A stretch of DNA of 64,000 bases from Coffea arabica (Eukaryota; Streptophyta; Magnoliopsida; Gentianales; Rubiaceae). The position numbers and the translations under genes were made by a program. Positions within the stretch are counted from its first letter, which is position 1; every line of letters begins with the position of its first letter. The stretch lies in assembly GCF_036785885.1 (NCBI RefSeq), contig NC_092326.1, positions 2,728,001 to 2,792,000 on the forward strand. Direction: 5' to 3'. A model generated the notes under the pieces. The model saw only the letters and a list, made by a program, of their open reading frames with translations. It did not search any database and was not told the DNA's origin. Positions 20,067-32,969 of this stretch are shown here, one piece after another.

Positions 20067-22639
20067 ATTCTATCCAAACACACTAACTTGTAGCGTACGC
20101 AGCCACATGTTTCCAAGGTTTTAATTCGCAGCCACGGGGACGTATAACTTACAATTTTACAAGGTCAAAGACCCGAATTCCAAGAAAGGATGAATAGCTC
20201 CAAAACCATGGAAAATTCAATTCAAACAAGAGCAGCAAGATGTGCTTGGATAGGAAATTATTTGAATGTTATTTAGAATAATTATCGTAGCAATTGTTGT
20301 GATGTGATGCATGAGAGATGAAAAAGTAATTAGGAAAATAAAATTGTGAGTTGAAAGATATATTTGTAATACAAACAAATAATTTTTCTGCAAGACTGCG
20401 GAATTGACTGTAGTCATTTTGTCGCATTCTGAATTGGATGGATGATAAACTTTACAAGAGAGTTTAAAGGCGTCAAGTTTTGCTAACTTTCTGGTGTATG
20501 TATGCTGATAGTTACTTACAAGGTAGTTATACCTGAACTACAAAACTAAGTTGTGTTATGATGCACAAAAGTATTGTACTAGAAGCTTGACCGTGGAATC
20601 GGATACTGGTGTTGGGGGTACACAAGGCAGGCTAAAGTGCGAAAATTTGTGTTAGAGAAATTTCACAAAAAAAAGGGGATGAAAATGATGATCCTGAAAC
20701 GTGTTAGACACTATTCTTAAGATGTTATTTGCCCTCGCTACACAAAATATTTGCTATATGATTGTGGCAAATTACCTCTAGAATATAATAAGATTTAGAA
20801 TAAAACTTGTTTGTAAATGTCAAATTTTCTTCAAAAGAATGATCAATGGCGAAAGTTAGTTTCTAACCTTTTTACCTTTTTTATGATACGTGTTATCATA
20901 TAGAAAACTATGTTACCAAAAGATGCAAAAAAACGTTGGTATTCTTGCACAAAAGTTTAGGCATCTTTTTGGATCAAAGTAACCCAAATTACACATGAAA
21001 AAAATGCCAAACAAAATTTAGAAGTTTTTGAACGTGGTCATGATTCGCGGATCCATCTGCAGATCCAGTGCTGAGACCAGGCTCCAACTTTAGAAGTTTC
21101 TGGACACAATCCGCGGCTTGAATCCAGCGTTGTTCAAGCTGAATCCATCGGCAGATTCATTGTTTATGAGTCCATTTTATCACTTGACAAAAAAAAAAAA
21201 GAGTCTATTTTATCACTTTATTTCCATGTCTCTTTTGTACATTCTTTAAGACTCATTTGTACATTTCTTGTTTTATTTGTACATTTGAGTCACAATGGTA
21301 CATTTACATGTTTCGTTACAAACTAATCCAATTTTTTTATACAAAATATAAAAGTTCACCTTTTCTCTTGAAAACGACTTTAACCAAAATCACGGCTTCT
21401 CCTTTTCAAAGATCACTGTTTATTTGTTAATTATATTGATAGAAGAATGCATAACTATAAAAATTATAAAAACACTGCAGAAATACATTACTTATTCTAA
21501 TTTCCTTTAAAATGCATCAAAATTAATGCATATGGTACATATATGACAGAGATAAGCAAGATTATTTGGATTGCAATTTTTCAAGAGTTTTTGGAAAAAC
21601 AATTATTGTAGCATTTTTTAAAATATAACATACGTGAGATAAAAAGGTTATTAAAAAATGTGTAAAAGAAACATTCATGGAAAAAGTAAAAAGTTTTCCC
21701 ATAAAAACTACAATCTAAACAGCGCCAAGGTTGGATATATAGAGTTGCTTTTCAAAACATGATTTTAAAAATTTCAAACACATTCTCTAATCACTATCGT
21801 ATCTCACATACAATAAATTGATGAAACTAAAAAATTTACTTTGAGGAGGCGGGCAAACTTTAACATATCTAAATTAATTTGAGTGTATGAAATTATATGA
21901 TTTCTAAGTGCTTGGCAATGCAAGTGTTTAAACTTGCTAAAAAATGTATAACAATTTTTAATCTTTTGAATGAGCAACTTCTAATTTTCAAAAACTTGGA
22001 GGGACAGTGGCCCCTCCGCTCCTCCTCTATGTGTCAAACTAGTCTCTAATGTTTTGACAAAAAAAAAATGGTCTCCAAAATTTCAAATCTTAGGCACATT
22101 TAGGACAATTGATAGGAAATTAACAATGACTAATGGTCAAAGTTAAATTGTCGTTAGTTAACTACTTTGATTTTGCACTTTTAATTCCCCATGTTTCAAA
22201 TTTGAATTGTTATGATCCATTCGGTTTCAAATAGTTATAATTAGTATTTGAAGATGAAACAAGATATGAATTATTCCTTCCATTTCATTCAAAGTGTCGT
22301 GTTTTTTATTTTGAAATGTTTTAAAATATTTTTCATCTTACCAAAGTCAAAGTTACTTTTTATCTCTTTTTCAATAGTATCCCCACTTTAATCCACATTT
22401 TATACTAAATCAAATTTGAATTTTGAATTTTCAAGGCAACTTTAGAAATAAATCCACTAACATCGCTATCAAGTTACTAATCTTAAAAATTTAGAATCAT
22501 GAAATGCAACAAATAATTTGGGATGGAGAAAATAATTAAATATGCAATAGATGTGTTCCTAACTCTCTATGAAACTTCATAGAGCACCTTAAATAGGCAT
22601 AGCATCGTCCTTTAACTAAAATAGCACCTCTCTATTAAA
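20067..22639. other. Intergenic with one MITE
   Basis: AT-rich, no gene. A small hAT-type MITE is called separately at 21562-21727. Nothing else supported. Confidence 0.5.
21562..21727. mobile_element. Small hAT-type MITE
   Basis: Left end TTATTTGGATTGCAATTTTT and, reversed, right end TGGCGCTGTTTAGATTGTAG are similar inverted repeats 165 bp apart. AT-rich, non-coding. Confidence 0.45.
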
Positions 22640-22658
22640 TAAGTTGAAATTGGATAAC

Positions 22659-22934
22659 TTTTTTTTTTGCTTGACACGATAGACTTACATTACTCTATAC
22701 TAAGGAAATGGAGGGGGGGGCCTGAAGAACCCCAAGAACAATTCAGAGGGGACTGAACTACCACCGGCCCAAACGGGTGTCTAGTGCCTACATACCCATT
22801 AACAACATTTCCAGGAAACCTGATTTTTAGAATGTAAGTTAAGGAATTTGATCCCTTGACCTATATCTAAGTAGAGTTTTGAAACTCTCATGGTGGCTAG
22901 AGTAGTTTTTTTTTTTTTTGCCACAGTAGTTGGT
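22659..22934 (-). mobile_element. SINE with 19-bp TSD
   Basis: Flanked by the perfect 19-bp repeat TAAGTTGAAATTGGATAAC (22640-22658, 22935-22953). On the minus strand it ends GTGTCAAGC plus an A-run (T-run at 22659-22667) and has a B-box-like GGATCAAATTCC near 22836-22847. A second T-run at 22905-22919 suggests an insertion or composite 5' end. Long TSD and A tail are diagnostic of retroposition. Confidence 0.7.
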
Positions 22935-22953
22935 TAAGTTGAAATTGGATAAC

Positions 22954-25852
22954 ATTACACATTTGATATGCAAAACAAAAATTAGTATAAAAAAAAGGAA
23001 AAAGATTATAGTTAAATATATATTTTTAATAATTATTACTACATAAATTCTTGCATGACTACTAAACGTAAGCTACAAATACTTGTAGTTAGTAACTGTG
23101 ATTATAAAACGATTGAATGTCAGTACCAAATGAAGTGTTTTTAGGATTTTAAAGATAAATTTCTTTATTTTTGTTGTTTTCCTACTTGTTAAATCCAACA
23201 TTTCAATAGCAAAGTTTTAAAATATTTATATTGCTATTCGTTTACCTTGATAATTGAATGATTCAAAGAATTCTGCAAAATATCAATTTCATCTCAAACT
23301 AAATTGGTATGTCATTGAAATTGAAAAAACAAAGATGAACAATTTAATTTACATATAGTACATAATAGAGTGTTTAACTATTAATACAAGTGCAAATTAT
23401 AGGATAATGAATTCTTCATAGTGTAAAACGATACATAGATATATTATGCCAAATCCGAGACTAGCTATGCAAAAGAGAAGAAATCCATGTGAAATTAGTA
23501 AGATGAATAAATGAAAAAAATAAAAAGAGAAAGAACTTAATTTTTGCACATTTTCAACAGAATTTCCAATTTAGAGTTGCATCTCTTGTCCTTAAGATAG
23601 CAAACTTTAACATATCAAATCTTTAGTAAATAATTTAAACTGTTCTCAAATTTTTGCGCAAGCAATATTTTAAAACTTATAAAAACATGTTTCAAAGTTT
23701 TCAATTTTCTAAGGGAGCAAAAGCTCATTTTCTAAACAAGGCAATCAAATATTTTGTTTTTCTTTTCCCTTGTGTAGGTATTTTAAATCCTTGGCATATT
23801 AAAAAATATATATAATGTATTCTATCCCATAATAGCATAGGATGAACACAAAATTTTGGGTGGGGGGGGGGTGGGAGGTGGGGTTTAAATCCATTTTTGC
23901 ACAAAATAACATTGGGTGCACATTTTCTTAGAAAGCATAATAGAGGAACCCATACAAAAACCGAAGGGCATAAATCCACACCTCTGTATTAAATCCACAT
24001 CCTATGCATCTATTAGACAAAAATAGCTTTACCTTTTAAGTATATTTGACGTTTTTTATATTTTTAAGAAATATATATTTACATAGCAAAAAAGAGGAAA
24101 AACTAATGTTTGCATTGTTATAGAGAATACCTTCAAATATTTTACAAGTGCATAACAATATTAATTTATAATTTTAATTTTAATTTAGCAATTGAAAATT
24201 TTCGGTTACTAATAATGATGTAAGTAGAAATATCTACATATTTCAATTTCATAAAACCAAAGTCGAAGCATTTTTCAAGGTGGAATATGCATTCATATTG
24301 ACTTCATACTAATGTTCTCCTTTTGGTTAAGTGTAAGTGTTAAAAAAGGTTTAACAAAATAAACAAGAAAAGGAAATTTGTATATAAAACCTACATAAAG
24401 ATTGAGGTGTGAATTATTTTTCTTTAGAAAATATATTACTGTAAAAATTCTTGATTTAATGTTTAAAAGCTAAGGGTATCAATGTCTAATATATACATGG
24501 AGTGTGAATTTGATATGAATGGGTGTGGATTTAGCCCCTCCTAAAATTAAATCCTTTTGAATTGTAAAGAGTTTGAAATCATTGACCTCTAATTACTTTA
24601 TTATGATAATCAAAATTCATAAAATGATAAAGGGCACAAGGTAGAGAAATCCAGCCAACCATGATATGAGAAAAAGAGTAATTGGAAGATGCTTATTTTA
24701 AAGAATAGGACATTTTCAAGTTACTTGCATGCTATCTAATTGTATCAATTAGCCCCTAGGATATTAATTGCATCATGCACATGAGTTTCAGGCTTTGTTT
24801 TCGCGTAAGAAACAAACAAAGGTTTCTAGGCATGGAAGTTGTTCTATTAAGCTATTAAGATGGTGCTATCACGTCTTAAAAGGAAAGTTTAAGGTTTTTC
24901 TTTTTTTTTTTCCATTAAAGCTATGGAAATTGCACCTTACTTTACACAATAAATCAGATTAAATATATTTTTGAAAACTTACTAAAACTAGCTGAATGTT
25001 TGGAAGTCCTTCTTGCACAAGAATTTGGTTAAAGTCAGCCCTACGAGTAAATATGGATAAGTTGAAGGGTACATAATTACTTCTTAAATGCAAAAAAGAA
25101 AAAATCTTTTAAATTCTCTAAAGTGATTTGGGACATACAATAATATTTGAAGTGAACGAGCATGTGCACAAGTGTTCCTCTCAACAGATGAAATAAACAT
25201 TGTAATGATAATGATATCTGTTAAGGCATTTAATAATAGCACAACACTTAACCGCAAAGACGTAATAATTATAAATCCTGGACATATGAATGGGGATTTA
25301 CACCTACTTTTATGGAAATGACATAATTTCCAATTGTATAAAATGACATAATTTCGATGTAAATAGGCACAATTTTGGTATAAACGTGAATTATAACTAG
25401 ACTAGTATAAAACTAACTATTACACAAAAAATATATTAATTTACACAAAAATTGTGTCAGTTTACATATCAGGACAGAACAGAACAGGACAAAATCTCAA
25501 TTGGAGAGACCCCTTATCCTACTTTTATCATCCATCTGCTGGAAATGCCCCTTTATGACCTTTTTGCCCTTGTGGGTGCTGTATGCTTGGTAGTCTTGGT
25601 AAAGGCATATTGATCATTTTAGCTGAGCTGGGCTGTCCTCATTGGCAAGAATGACGGCGTGGCTTTGCAAAAGCGTGAGGCCGATTTTGCGGGTTCAAAT
25701 TTGACGGCGCGGCTTTGTTTTTTTTTTTTTTTTTTTTTTTCACTTTCTTTGGTTCAGCATGAGTGATTATTGTTCTGCCATCTTTTGTTTACCTGTTCAA
25801 GTAGATCTTTCATGATAGTATATAAGATAAATATTAATCAATACTGAAAATA
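22954..25852. other. Intergenic, no gene seen
   Basis: AT-rich. A G-run lies at 23861-23870 and a long T-run (about 24) at 25717-25740. No coding sequence or transposon ends supported. Confidence 0.5.
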
Positions 25853-26235
25853 GGATAAATTCCACTTTAGATCCTTACTATAAACACACTCTAACTTCAA
25901 TCCTTAATCTCCAGTTTCGGACATTTTACCTCCTAAATTATGAAAACCATCAAACTTTAATCCTTAAACTTTTATTTTAAACACTTTAGCAATAAAGTAT
26001 GAAACCCATCACATTTAGCGTTTAAACTTTGAGTATCACTTGCCTATCATTCTGTTAATTTTTACAATCTCTTAGGACGAATTTTATTCTTTAGGGGGTG
26101 ATTAAAGTGTTCAAAATTGAAATTTATAAACTAAATTGGGATAAATTTCACACTTTAAAGGGCAAAGTGCCAAAAAGTAAAATTTGAGGACTAAAATGAA
26201 AGTGTGTCTATAGTTTAAGCGTCCAAGGTAGAACA
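25853..26235. mobile_element. Inverted-repeat element of the 'CCTTAAACT' type
   Basis: Left arm (25857-25945, ACACTCTAACTTCAATCCTT) matches the reversed right arm (26120-26235, ACACTTTCATTTTAGTCCTC), with several roughly 30-bp ATCCTTAAACTT subrepeats. It resembles the MULE TIR style seen at 7780 and 11607, but is smaller and more decayed. TSD not resolved. Confidence 0.5.
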
Positions 26236-26518
26236 CAGCCATCAAATTCTAGGGCTATTAAGGATAGTGCTACTCAATATTCAAAATGTTCAATTTATAG
26301 CCCATACGTAACTGAGATTATGTCTGTAGCAGTCAATTTTGATTCTCCAAATTATTGTGCAATGAGTGATCATTGTAAATCGGCAAACATACTCTACAAC
26401 TATGGCTACTCAAATAGGTCAGCAAACTGATAAACGATGAGATGGTCTGGATATATACAAAATTTTAGGGTAACCGACAAAATTATTCCTCGTCAAACTA
26501 TAATCGCGTAACACACAC

Positions 26519-28267
26519 TGACGGGCTTTTCATATACGTGCAAGTTAAACAAATAGAATTACATCCGTCCACTGCAAGTATACATGTCAACTAATAGTTT
26601 AGAATATATATTGGGTCGATCCCACAGGAAGAGTGAACAATTACCGGTATTACTAAAGTTTTTCTATTATTTAGACTATCAATGAATTATAACAAATTTA
26701 ACCTACTGAAATTATACAAAATAACAAATAAAAACTCCTTAGTTGTGGTATCCCTAACTACTCATACAAGTGCTATATTTGGATCATTGAATACTACATC
26801 TAGGCTAGTTATGGTGTAATTTCCTTATGCATTTGAATCCTACTTTCGTAGTGAATCAATTATACTTATAATTAATACATAAATATTCTCATGGTTATGA
26901 AATTAGTTACAAGTTCATTTCTTCAGTGAAATTACATGAAATGAATCACTAAAAACCACATAGGTGCACCTCTACTTTCGTGAGTGTACTCCCTATGTTT
27001 AGCACTTCTTGAACTAGTGTTAAATCTTAATTTTCATTGCAGAAACAACATCTTAGATAATCACAATCAATGGTACCAGATTAATCATGATTTAAAGAGC
27101 CAAAGTGCTAAATAACTTGCTCAAATCATAACAATCAAATAACCAAATAATAAACACTAACAATTATAGAAAGTTCAACCAAACCCAAGACATAAACTTT
27201 AGAGACACATATTGAACACAAAATCCAGAACTTGCATATCAACTAAACTTAGAATCCAATACAAAACATAAAGAGTTGGAAAAGAGATAACCTTTGTCAC
27301 ATGAGCTTCAACTCCTTCTTCTTCATCTCCATTTTCATCATAATCTGGCTAATATACAAGAATGGAAGAGCTACACTATTCTAAACTAAACTATCCTACT
27401 ACTCAGAAAGTGCAAGAGCTACATCTCTGCACTCCAAGTTTCTCCCGTATGTCTCTCTATTCTCCCTTCAATCTTTCAAGTTTTGGTTATATAAAGATGA
27501 AAGAAGTCAAGAAAATGAGGCCTATACCATCCTTTTACAGCTGCAAAGTAGTTCTCACATGTCTGGCATTGCATGTGACTTGTTGGAGGTGAAAATAAGT
27601 TTTCCGCGTAAAGAGCAGCCTTCTCTGACCACAATCCGGACAGAAATCCAGCCACAAATCCGGCCAAGTTTCGGCCGGTTTGCTACAGTGACATTTTGGT
27701 GCATTTTTGTTCAATTTCCAGCTTTGCTCTGATTTTGTATCAATTTCAACTGAACTTTTTTTTGATGATAAAAGCTGATTTAGCTCTTGACCAAAACATA
27801 AAATTTGTAGCCCTTTGAGTTAACTTTCCAATGCATCAAGAATCACCTCATTTAGATCTATGTAGTCTGAGAAATGACCGTAATACCCTTGACTGCTCAC
27901 TGTCCTGTTTCAGCTTCGACTAATAAAAATTAGCTATTGTAATTCAGCTTTTTGACCTGGAAAACCTTCAAACTGGATTCAGATGTCTTCACCAAAGTTG
28001 TAGATCTATCTCTTATCTTCAAATTAGTTTAAGAATCATCTCAATCCGATCATTGTAGCTCACGTTATAGCCAAAATACAAAAATGTATCCAAACTGTCA
28101 AAATACACAAAATCCAAGTAAAAAGTGATAAAACCTCATTTAACCACTTAAAAGCATTTTTCACCAATTATAGCCAAAATGATTCATTTTCTTCCAATAA
28201 TATACCCAAGGTGACTAAAAATAATATAAAAAGTCATACAATTATTACGTAAATTAGTCACTTATCA
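26519..28267 (-). repeat. 3' LTR of the 9.5-kb element
   Basis: Matches 34318-36050 almost throughout. It has an extra TACAAGTGCTATATTTGGAT-type segment near 26766-26786 missing from the other LTR. Frames at 27362-27592 and 35145-35375 are the same LTR sequence and are not genes. Confidence 0.92.
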
Positions 28268-28283
28268 AACTCCCCCGCACTTA
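28268..28283 (-). other. Polypurine tract of the 9.5-kb element
   Basis: Minus strand TAAGTGCGGGGGAGTT directly precedes the LTR start TGATAAG. It is preceded by GAGGACAAGCAATGATTT, a sequence with a close relative before the right LTR at 58564. Confidence 0.8.
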
Positions 28284-29692
28284 AATCATTGCTTGTCCTC
28301 AAGCAATCCATACATAATCAACTACAATGATTCAAGAGGTGAAATAATATATGCACTTTTGTCAAATTTAAGTCCTCATGACTTGGAAAATAATCATTAT
28401 ACAATTATTCAATTCATACTAAATACTCATAATATCAAGTAAAGGAAAGAAAATTATACCCTAATTTAACAAGTTAAACTTAATCTCTCACCCTAACTTA
28501 ATTTCACAAATAAGCAAATCACATAGTCAATTTATAGTTTTCCTCCTCCTATAATCATTCTTTTTTTTTTTCAAAATTTTACAACTAAGAGGGATTTATT
28601 CACACTAATTTTACTTAAATAGTGAAAATGCCTTTTTACGCGAAAATCAATACTTTTAGGTGAAGATCCCTGGTTACTCAACATTTCACTTATTCAAGTT
28701 GCTATGCATACTTTTAATTCAAATACCTTTTAACGCGAATGTCGACATTTGTAGATGCCAACCCCCAGTTACTCGGTACGCGAATCATTGGAGTAGAACA
28801 ATTTTTATTTACTTTCTTTTCTTTTTTCTTCTTTTTTTTCTCCCTTTTTTTTTTCTTTTTCAGAAATAAAGGACAATAAATAGATATTCCCTCTTATAAA
28901 ATTATATAAAAATAATCAAAGGAGGAGTATAACCTTTATCGACTATATCAATCACTTACTTGCAAAATTAAATAAAAGAGAAGAAATCTCATTAAACATG
29001 TAAAATTTATAGACATAATTTTCCTCACTTTATCAAATATACTTTCTAAAATGTAAAAATCCTAATTTCATAATAACCATTTTCAAGTCAAATGAGGACT
29101 AAACCTTCCAAAATACACATAAAGTTTCAATAATTGGAAGAATTAGACACTTAAGGTTGGAATACTTTGGCCCTTTTTGAATGCAAAAATTTGAAGAATT
29201 TTTGGGCCATAACGAAATATTGGAAAAGATTTTAGAAATATTTTGACAGAGTTTCTCCTTATAAATGGACGAAACTCTCTGCCAACATACCCAAATTTAA
29301 GCAATTTATCCACATGGCAAATAATTTACACACAATTCCAACATTTCTAAGCATTTATATCCACAAAATATCATCACATAGCATTTAAAATGCAAATTCA
29401 AATATTTCCTCCCGCTCACTTAAACTTCACATTGTTCTCAATGTGAGAAATGGAAAATAAATAAAGAGTAAAGAAAATACTACTCATATGAACTTGCGCT
29501 ATCCAAATCCATGGCCAAGTGATAAATTTCCAACCTTAAGAAGTCTGAAATCATTAGAACCACAACAGAGATGATCACTGGGATTAGTTCACACACAAGA
29601 AATAAGAAAAACTACTAAAAAGTAAAAAACACAAGCACTACGGAAAATAAAATAAAAGCCAGCGGCAATGTCAAGTGGTGACGAGCACTCCC
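28284..29692. other. Internal non-coding region of the 9.5-kb element
   Basis: AT-rich, between the second ORF and the polypurine tract. It includes T-runs (28561-28571, 28826-28860). No coding sequence seen. Confidence 0.6.
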
Positions 29693-31363
29693 TCAAGTAG
29701 TCGCTTGGTCAGGTGAAGAGGGTGGAGTCGGAGGATCTTCAATACCAAGCTTGGTCTCGATGCGACGAAGACGCTCGGAGTTCCGTTTGTTCTCTTGGCA
29801 ACTTTTCTTCACTTCAGCCTCGACGCAAAGCAGCTTATCCACTATGTTCTTGAGAAACGACCGAGTGTCTTGAGCAGTGGCGGAGCTAGGAATTGCAATT
29901 AGGGGGGGCGAGTCTCTGTTATTTGGACAAAGTCCAAATAACTTTCAAACATTATTATTTGGGTCCTTAGGAGGGGGTAAAGTGAAATTTTTTATCAATA
30001 TTTTGGGGGGGTAAAACAATATAAGAAAAATTTTTTTTACTTAGAAATTTTTTTATAACAATTGGAGGGGGGGCAAAGTGAAAATTTTTATCAATATTTG
30101 GGGGGAAAAAACAATATAAAAAAAAATTTTTTACTTAGAAATTTTTTTTTTAACAATTGGAGGGGGGGCGGTTGCCCCCCTGGCCCCCCCTTCCCTCCTT
30201 CCCTGGTCTTGATGTGAGGATGGACGACGTGAGGAAGATGGCTCAGTTGAGACCGGTGGGGTAGTTGTCTCAACCCCTTGAACTTCTTCAATTCATTCAA
30301 TTTCAGTTTCCTCCTCGTGTCTAATGTCTCCTTGAGCACCTCCTTGAGTCGAAGGACCACCTATGTCTTTACTCTTCAAAATAAACCTGCAAAAATCCAG
30401 TGTAAAGACATCCTTCTTCTTGAGACCTGCAGGGATAGCATTAGAAAAATCCACTCCAACCCTTTGAAACTCAAAGGTCAAGAACCGAGGATATGAGAAA
30501 GCATGTTTGATGTCGTTACTGCGAACCACAACCCACATGTGGTTGGTGATAATACTTTCCAATGGAATGTCTTGGATGTTTCCTAAGCCATGATCCATTT
30601 TATCCAAGAAATAGATATCACTTGTGCACGCTTCATTGGTTCCACTTGTCCTCGGAATAATGTTGGAGGCAAATAGGAAAATTAGAAGATGTTGCGTTTC
30701 CAAAAATGATGAAGTCAATACTGAATATCGCCCGGTCTTCCGAGTAGCCTTGTACTCAACCCCCACACGTACAAGTGCCTCTAGCATGCTCTAAGAGTCC
30801 AAATCACTGGGTTTGAAAGCTTTCTTTAGATCTACCTTATATCCCACATCCGAAACATGAAGATAGCGCTCCAAATCAGCTCTATGGACTCGAACTTTTC
30901 TCCCTCGCACTGTACTGGTAATCACTTCCGTGTCGTAGTGAAAAACCTTCTTGTTCTCAACATTTGCATAAAATTCTCGGACAAGCTCCTCATAATAGAA
31001 GTTTGGGATGTTAAAGAAGTTTTCCCATCCCAATTTGGCAAAGGAAGCCTTGAGATGGTAGACCGTCTCAATATCCGGAGTGACATCTTTCTCCACCAAT
31101 ACCTTAGCTCCCCTTCTAGCATTATACCAAGCTTCATTTTCGGCGGAGGTGAAGCACGACTTATCATATGGGACTTGCTCTTCTTGTTCCCCTTGTGCCT
31201 CTTGTTCCTCTTGTTGTTGAGTCTCCTCTTTGGATGATGGCTCGTCCTCAAGTACAAGACGTCTACTTGCTTTTCTTTTCATGCGTGGTGGTCTAGACGT
31301 CGAAGCTTCTTCTCTCCTATTGGGAGGAGGAGATTTCACCGCACCTTTCTTAGTGCGAGCCAT
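29693..31363 (-). pseudogene. Retroelement ORF resembling the plant 'putative transposon protein' family (PF20167-like)
   Basis: One reading frame from ATG 31363 to TGA 29693, broken by TAG at about 30791 and TGA at about 30293, and split by a 332-bp insertion (29874-30205). The N-terminus is Lys/Arg- and Glu/Gln-rich. The middle reads ASFAKLGWENFFNIPNFYYE, ELVREFYANVENKKVFHY and VRGRKVRVHRADLERYL, recalling the plant retroelement-associated domain usually seen as a second ORF in Athila-type elements. The C-terminus, beyond the insertion, is a likely coiled coil (SFLKNIVDKLLCVEAEVKK). Reading is in frame across the insertion once it and one TSD copy are discounted. The role of this family is not established. 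The Pfam match is from memory and needs a search. Confidence 0.7.
29874..30205. mobile_element. 332-bp insertion in the retroelement ORF
   Basis: Flanked by GTCTTGA (29867-29873, 30206-30212). It starts GCAGTGGCGGAGCTAGG and is full of GGGGGGG tracts, ending in CCCCCCTGGCCCCCCC. No TIRs are evident. AGTGGCGGAGC starts are common in plant repeats, but I cannot assign a class. Confidence 0.65.
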
Positions 31364-32904
31364 TGTACCTAATTAAAATTATTAAATATTAACTTCATTT
31401 AATAGGTACATTGCTAGGTAAAGATAATGAAAAATTGTTTACTTTTACCCTTTTAAATGGACAATCCTATCAACTTACTCACATAATAATTAGCAATTAA
31501 CACCATAAGTAAAAATCACAATTGATTATCAACAACAAATGCTCCTTTTATTATTATTATTATTTTCAATTGAAACATTTAAGCATATAAAGCCTATTAG
31601 AGGAAGCAATTAAACAAATGCACAACTTACTCCCAAATGACCTAAATAAGCATAATTAAGTGTTAATAATACTTAAACATGAATTTTAAACTTAAAAAGG
31701 TCATTAATTCTCTTTCTCACCAAAATTCTAGAATAAACATGCCAAAATTCAAAGGATAAGCCAATTAAGCCTAAATTTAGCATGTAAATATCCTAGAGCA
31801 ATCCATTAAGCTTATACAATTTTCTTCAATCCAATTAGCTCAAGAATTTAGCTAATAATTATCAAATTAAATTAATCCTCAAAATTAGCTAAAAATTGCT
31901 AAATTCACCAAATAATTACAAACCCATGAGTTAAACATCACCAATAATCATCAATAAGCTCAATAAGCACAATGTAAAGCACCAAACTTCACAAAATGAA
32001 AAAAAAATTGAAATTGCCCAAAAATTAGAAAAAAGTGATAAATGGCAAAATTCAAATGACAACATTTGGTGAAGATTTGTTACCTCAAACTTGTTTGTTG
32101 ATGATTATGGATGCAAATGGTGAAGAAACCCCCAAAAATTTCACTCCAATTCGGCCTCAAATGAAGAGTTCAAAAATGTGAAACCCTTGTTCTTGAGTTG
32201 CTCATATCCGAATTAAAACTTGTTTTTGAAAGAATTTAAACTATGGAATCAACTCTTAAGAGAAAGGGGAGTATTTTGGTGTATTTAGTTTGGAGATTGG
32301 ATGTTGAAAAGATGGATTTTAGGAGTAGTGTGTGTGAAGGTTGAAGAAGGAAGTAAGGAAGACAATGAGGAATCCGTGCGCAGATTCCTCTTTGTTTGCA
32401 ATACTAGCCAGAATCCGGCCAGTTTCCAGCCGGATTGTCGGGCGGGTTCTGGCCGGATTTTCGGCCGGATTTTGGCCAGTGAGCTAGAAACTTTCATTTT
32501 TAACTCCTCTGTGTATCCGGCCATTTTGTGGCCCGGATTTTAGGCCGGATTGCTGTAGTAATTTTTGATTTCTACAGTTTTTCCTTCCGTTTTCCATTCA
32601 ACCAAGTTTTTAACTCTCCATGTTTTCCACTTATTTCATTTTCTTCAAGAAAAATTGCACTTTAAAGGTGAAAAATGCTCTTTTTCAACCAATTGCCTTT
32701 CGAGAGATGAAATCATGCATTAATATAACCTTAGCATAAAGCACTTTAAATGCATGAATTAGATCAAATGAACAAGAAAACTCCCTTTTTGCTTCCTTAT
32801 AAGCTCTTTTGCACTTGAAACAAATTGCATAAACCATTGCCATTGCCACTTATAAAACACACAAAAACACTAATTAAACACTTAAACTTACTAAAAACAA
32901 GAAA
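31364..32904. other. Internal spacer between the two ORFs of the 9.5-kb element
   Basis: AT-rich, non-coding. At 32407-32560 there is a dense cluster of CCGGCC/GGCCGG in both orientations (for example TCGGCCGGATTTTGGCC), also found once in each LTR near 27657-27680. Confidence 0.6.
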
Positions 32905-32960
32905 TCGTTAGGTTGCCTCCCAACTAGCGCTTCTTTATAGTCATTAACTTGACTATATCA
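32905..32960 (-). other. Conserved post-ORF hairpin motif, element 1
   Basis: On the minus strand: AAGAAGCGCTA followed by GTTGGG-AGGCAA-CCTAAC, a 6-bp stem with a 6-base loop (32924-32907), 46 bases after the first ORF stop. Relatives at 40432-40449 and 56217-56234 keep the shape with different stem bases. Confidence 0.65.
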
Positions 32961-32969
32961 CCTCATTTT

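Noticed and set aside
27362..27592. 76-codon frame repeated at 35145-35375
   Set aside because: Same LTR sequence in the two LTRs; no evidence of coding.
30857..31237. 126-codon frame on the plus strand
   Set aside because: Antisense shadow of the PF20167-like retroelement ORF.
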